Assembly (NCBI GenBank): GCA_965656195.1
Contig: CBFHJL010000133.1
Coordinates: 1-6,259 of the forward strand
Direction of reading: 5' to 3'
DNA: 6,259 bases
DNA from: Brumimicrobium sp965656195
GTDB lineage: Bacteria; Bacteroidota; Bacteroidia; Flavobacteriales_D; Crocinitomicaceae
Shown: positions 5,521 through 6,259 of the stretch, piece after piece
Layout of the letters: every line of letters starts with the position of its first letter
Position numbering within the stretch: the stretch's first letter is position 1
Made by a program: the position numbers and the translations under genes
The notes under the pieces: generated by a model
Seen by the model: only the letters and a program-made list of their open reading frames with translations
What the model was told of the DNA's origin: nothing
The model's database searches: none

Positions 5521-6259
5521 CTATTTAAATACTCCCATATCTGTGAACTTCTTCATTCTCTTCTCACAACGTTCTTGCGGATCTAATTTCGAGAGCAAAG
5601 TAATTTGTCTTTTAATTTCTCTTTTCACAATCGAGAACATTTCGTCTTCATTTCGGTGAGCTCCATTTGCCGGTTCCTTAATTACGCTGTCAACAAGTTT
5701 TAACTTTTTCATGTCGTTTGACGTAAGCTTTAAGGCTTCAGCAGCCTGCTCCTTATAATCCCATGAGCGCCATAAGATCGAAGAACAAGACTCAGGAGAA
5801 ATCACTGAATACCATGTGTTTTCTAACATAAGAACTTTGTCTCCAACACCAATTCCTAAGGCTCCACCTGAGGCACCTTCACCAATAATGATACAGATAA
5901 CAGGAACTTTAAGATTCATCATTTCGTAGATGTTTCTTGCGATCGCTTCACCTTGACCTCTTTCTTCTGCTTCTAGTCCAGGAAATGCTCCAGGAGTATC
6001 AATGAATGTAACGATTGGCTTGTTGAATTTTTCAGCCAATTTCATCAGTCTAAGGGCTTTACGGTACCCTTCAGGATTTGCCATTCCAAAGTTTCTGTAC
6101 TGGCGCATTTTGGTGTTCATACCTTTTTGCTGCCCTACGAACATAACCGTTTTACCATCAATAGCTCCAAAACCACCAACCATTGCTTTGTCGTCTTTCA
6201 CGTTTCGATCTCCATGAAGCTCTTGGAAAGTTCCGTTAGTAATAGCATCGATGTAAGCT
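5521..6259 (-). CDS. accA: acetyl-CoA carboxylase carboxyltransferase subunit alpha, N-terminus missing
   Basis: AccA forms, with AccD, the carboxyltransferase that moves the carboxyl group from carboxybiotin on AccB to acetyl-CoA. This gives malonyl-CoA, the committed step of fatty acid synthesis in the cytoplasm. The frame is open to the window edge: the visible protein begins AYIDAITNGTFQELHGDR and runs 245 residues to MGVFK and a TAG stop. The family is usually ~315-320 residues, so about 70 N-terminal residues lie outside. An in-frame GTG at 6201 is internal. Recognisable family blocks include DDKAMVGGFG, GQQKGMNTK, RNFGMANPEGYRKALRLM, FIDTPGAFPGLEAEERGQ, the oxyanion-hole segment GEGASGGALGIGVGD, and YSVISPESCSSILW. 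These closely parallel the E. coli protein. No frameshift or missing key residue is seen in the visible part. It converges with the small lipoprotein gene and shares the bidirectional terminator. Confidence 0.97.
   Translation of the reverse strand, partial: AYIDAITNGTFQELHGDRNVKDDKAMVGGFGAIDGKTVMFVGQQKGMNTKMRQYRNFGMANPEGYRKALRLMKLAEKFNKPIVTFIDTPGAFPGLEAEERGQGEAIARNIYEMMNLKVPVICIIIGEGASGGALGIGVGDKVLMLENTWYSVISPESCSSILWRSWDYKEQAAEALKLTSNDMKKLKLVDSVIKEPANGAHRNEDEMFSIVKREIKRQITLLSKLDPQERCEKRMKKFTDMGVFK

Noticed and set aside
6002..6217. Plus-strand 71-codon frame opposite accA
   Set aside because: It is antisense to strongly conserved accA coding sequence, and the translation has no recognisable pattern.
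1..6259. CRISPR array, tRNA, rRNA, insertion sequence or defence system
   Set aside because: No regularly spaced repeats, no cloverleaf-like or rRNA-like sequence, and no transposase, nuclease or toxin-like frames were seen on either strand.

Overview
This window looks like part of a Bacteroidota genome, most likely Flavobacteriales or a near relative. The DNA is AT-rich, two proteins end in type IX secretion (T9SS) type A sorting domains, one gene encodes a DUF5777-type beta-barrel, lipoproteins are short and Bacteroidota-like, and starts lack Shine-Dalgarno sites. It appears to come from a draft or metagenome assembly: exactly 100 Ns sit between two identical 77-base flanks.

Layout. Positions 1-2747 (+) hold a tightly packed four-gene operon. 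It contains a 5'-truncated c-type cytochrome, a DUF5777-like outer-membrane beta-barrel (4-base overlap), a small lipoprotein with a CX4CH heme site, and a secreted protein with CXXCH, a choice-of-anchor V/reeler-like region and a T9SS tail. A weak AT-rich hairpin spans the stop codons at the 3' end. Converging on it with one base between stops, 2749-4998 (-) encodes a large T9SS-secreted protein. Its 5' end is split by the N gap, and collapsing the 77-base overlap restores an uninterrupted 690-residue protein. The intergenic region 4999-5221 holds repeated TATTACA/TGTAATA elements, palindromes and an A/T tract between divergent genes. A 57-residue lipoprotein gene follows at 5222-5395 (+), then two small stem-loops and a strong bidirectional terminator (5465-5500). 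accA (acetyl-CoA carboxylase carboxyltransferase alpha) enters from the right edge on the minus strand, missing its N-terminus.

How the genes may work together. The operon combines heme proteins predicted in the periplasm, in a lipid-anchored site and at the cell surface with an outer-membrane barrel. This arrangement would suit a redox or electron-transfer module spanning the envelope, but that function is inferred and not shown by the sequence. The other genes (T9SS cargo, small lipoprotein, accA) have no evident functional link to it.
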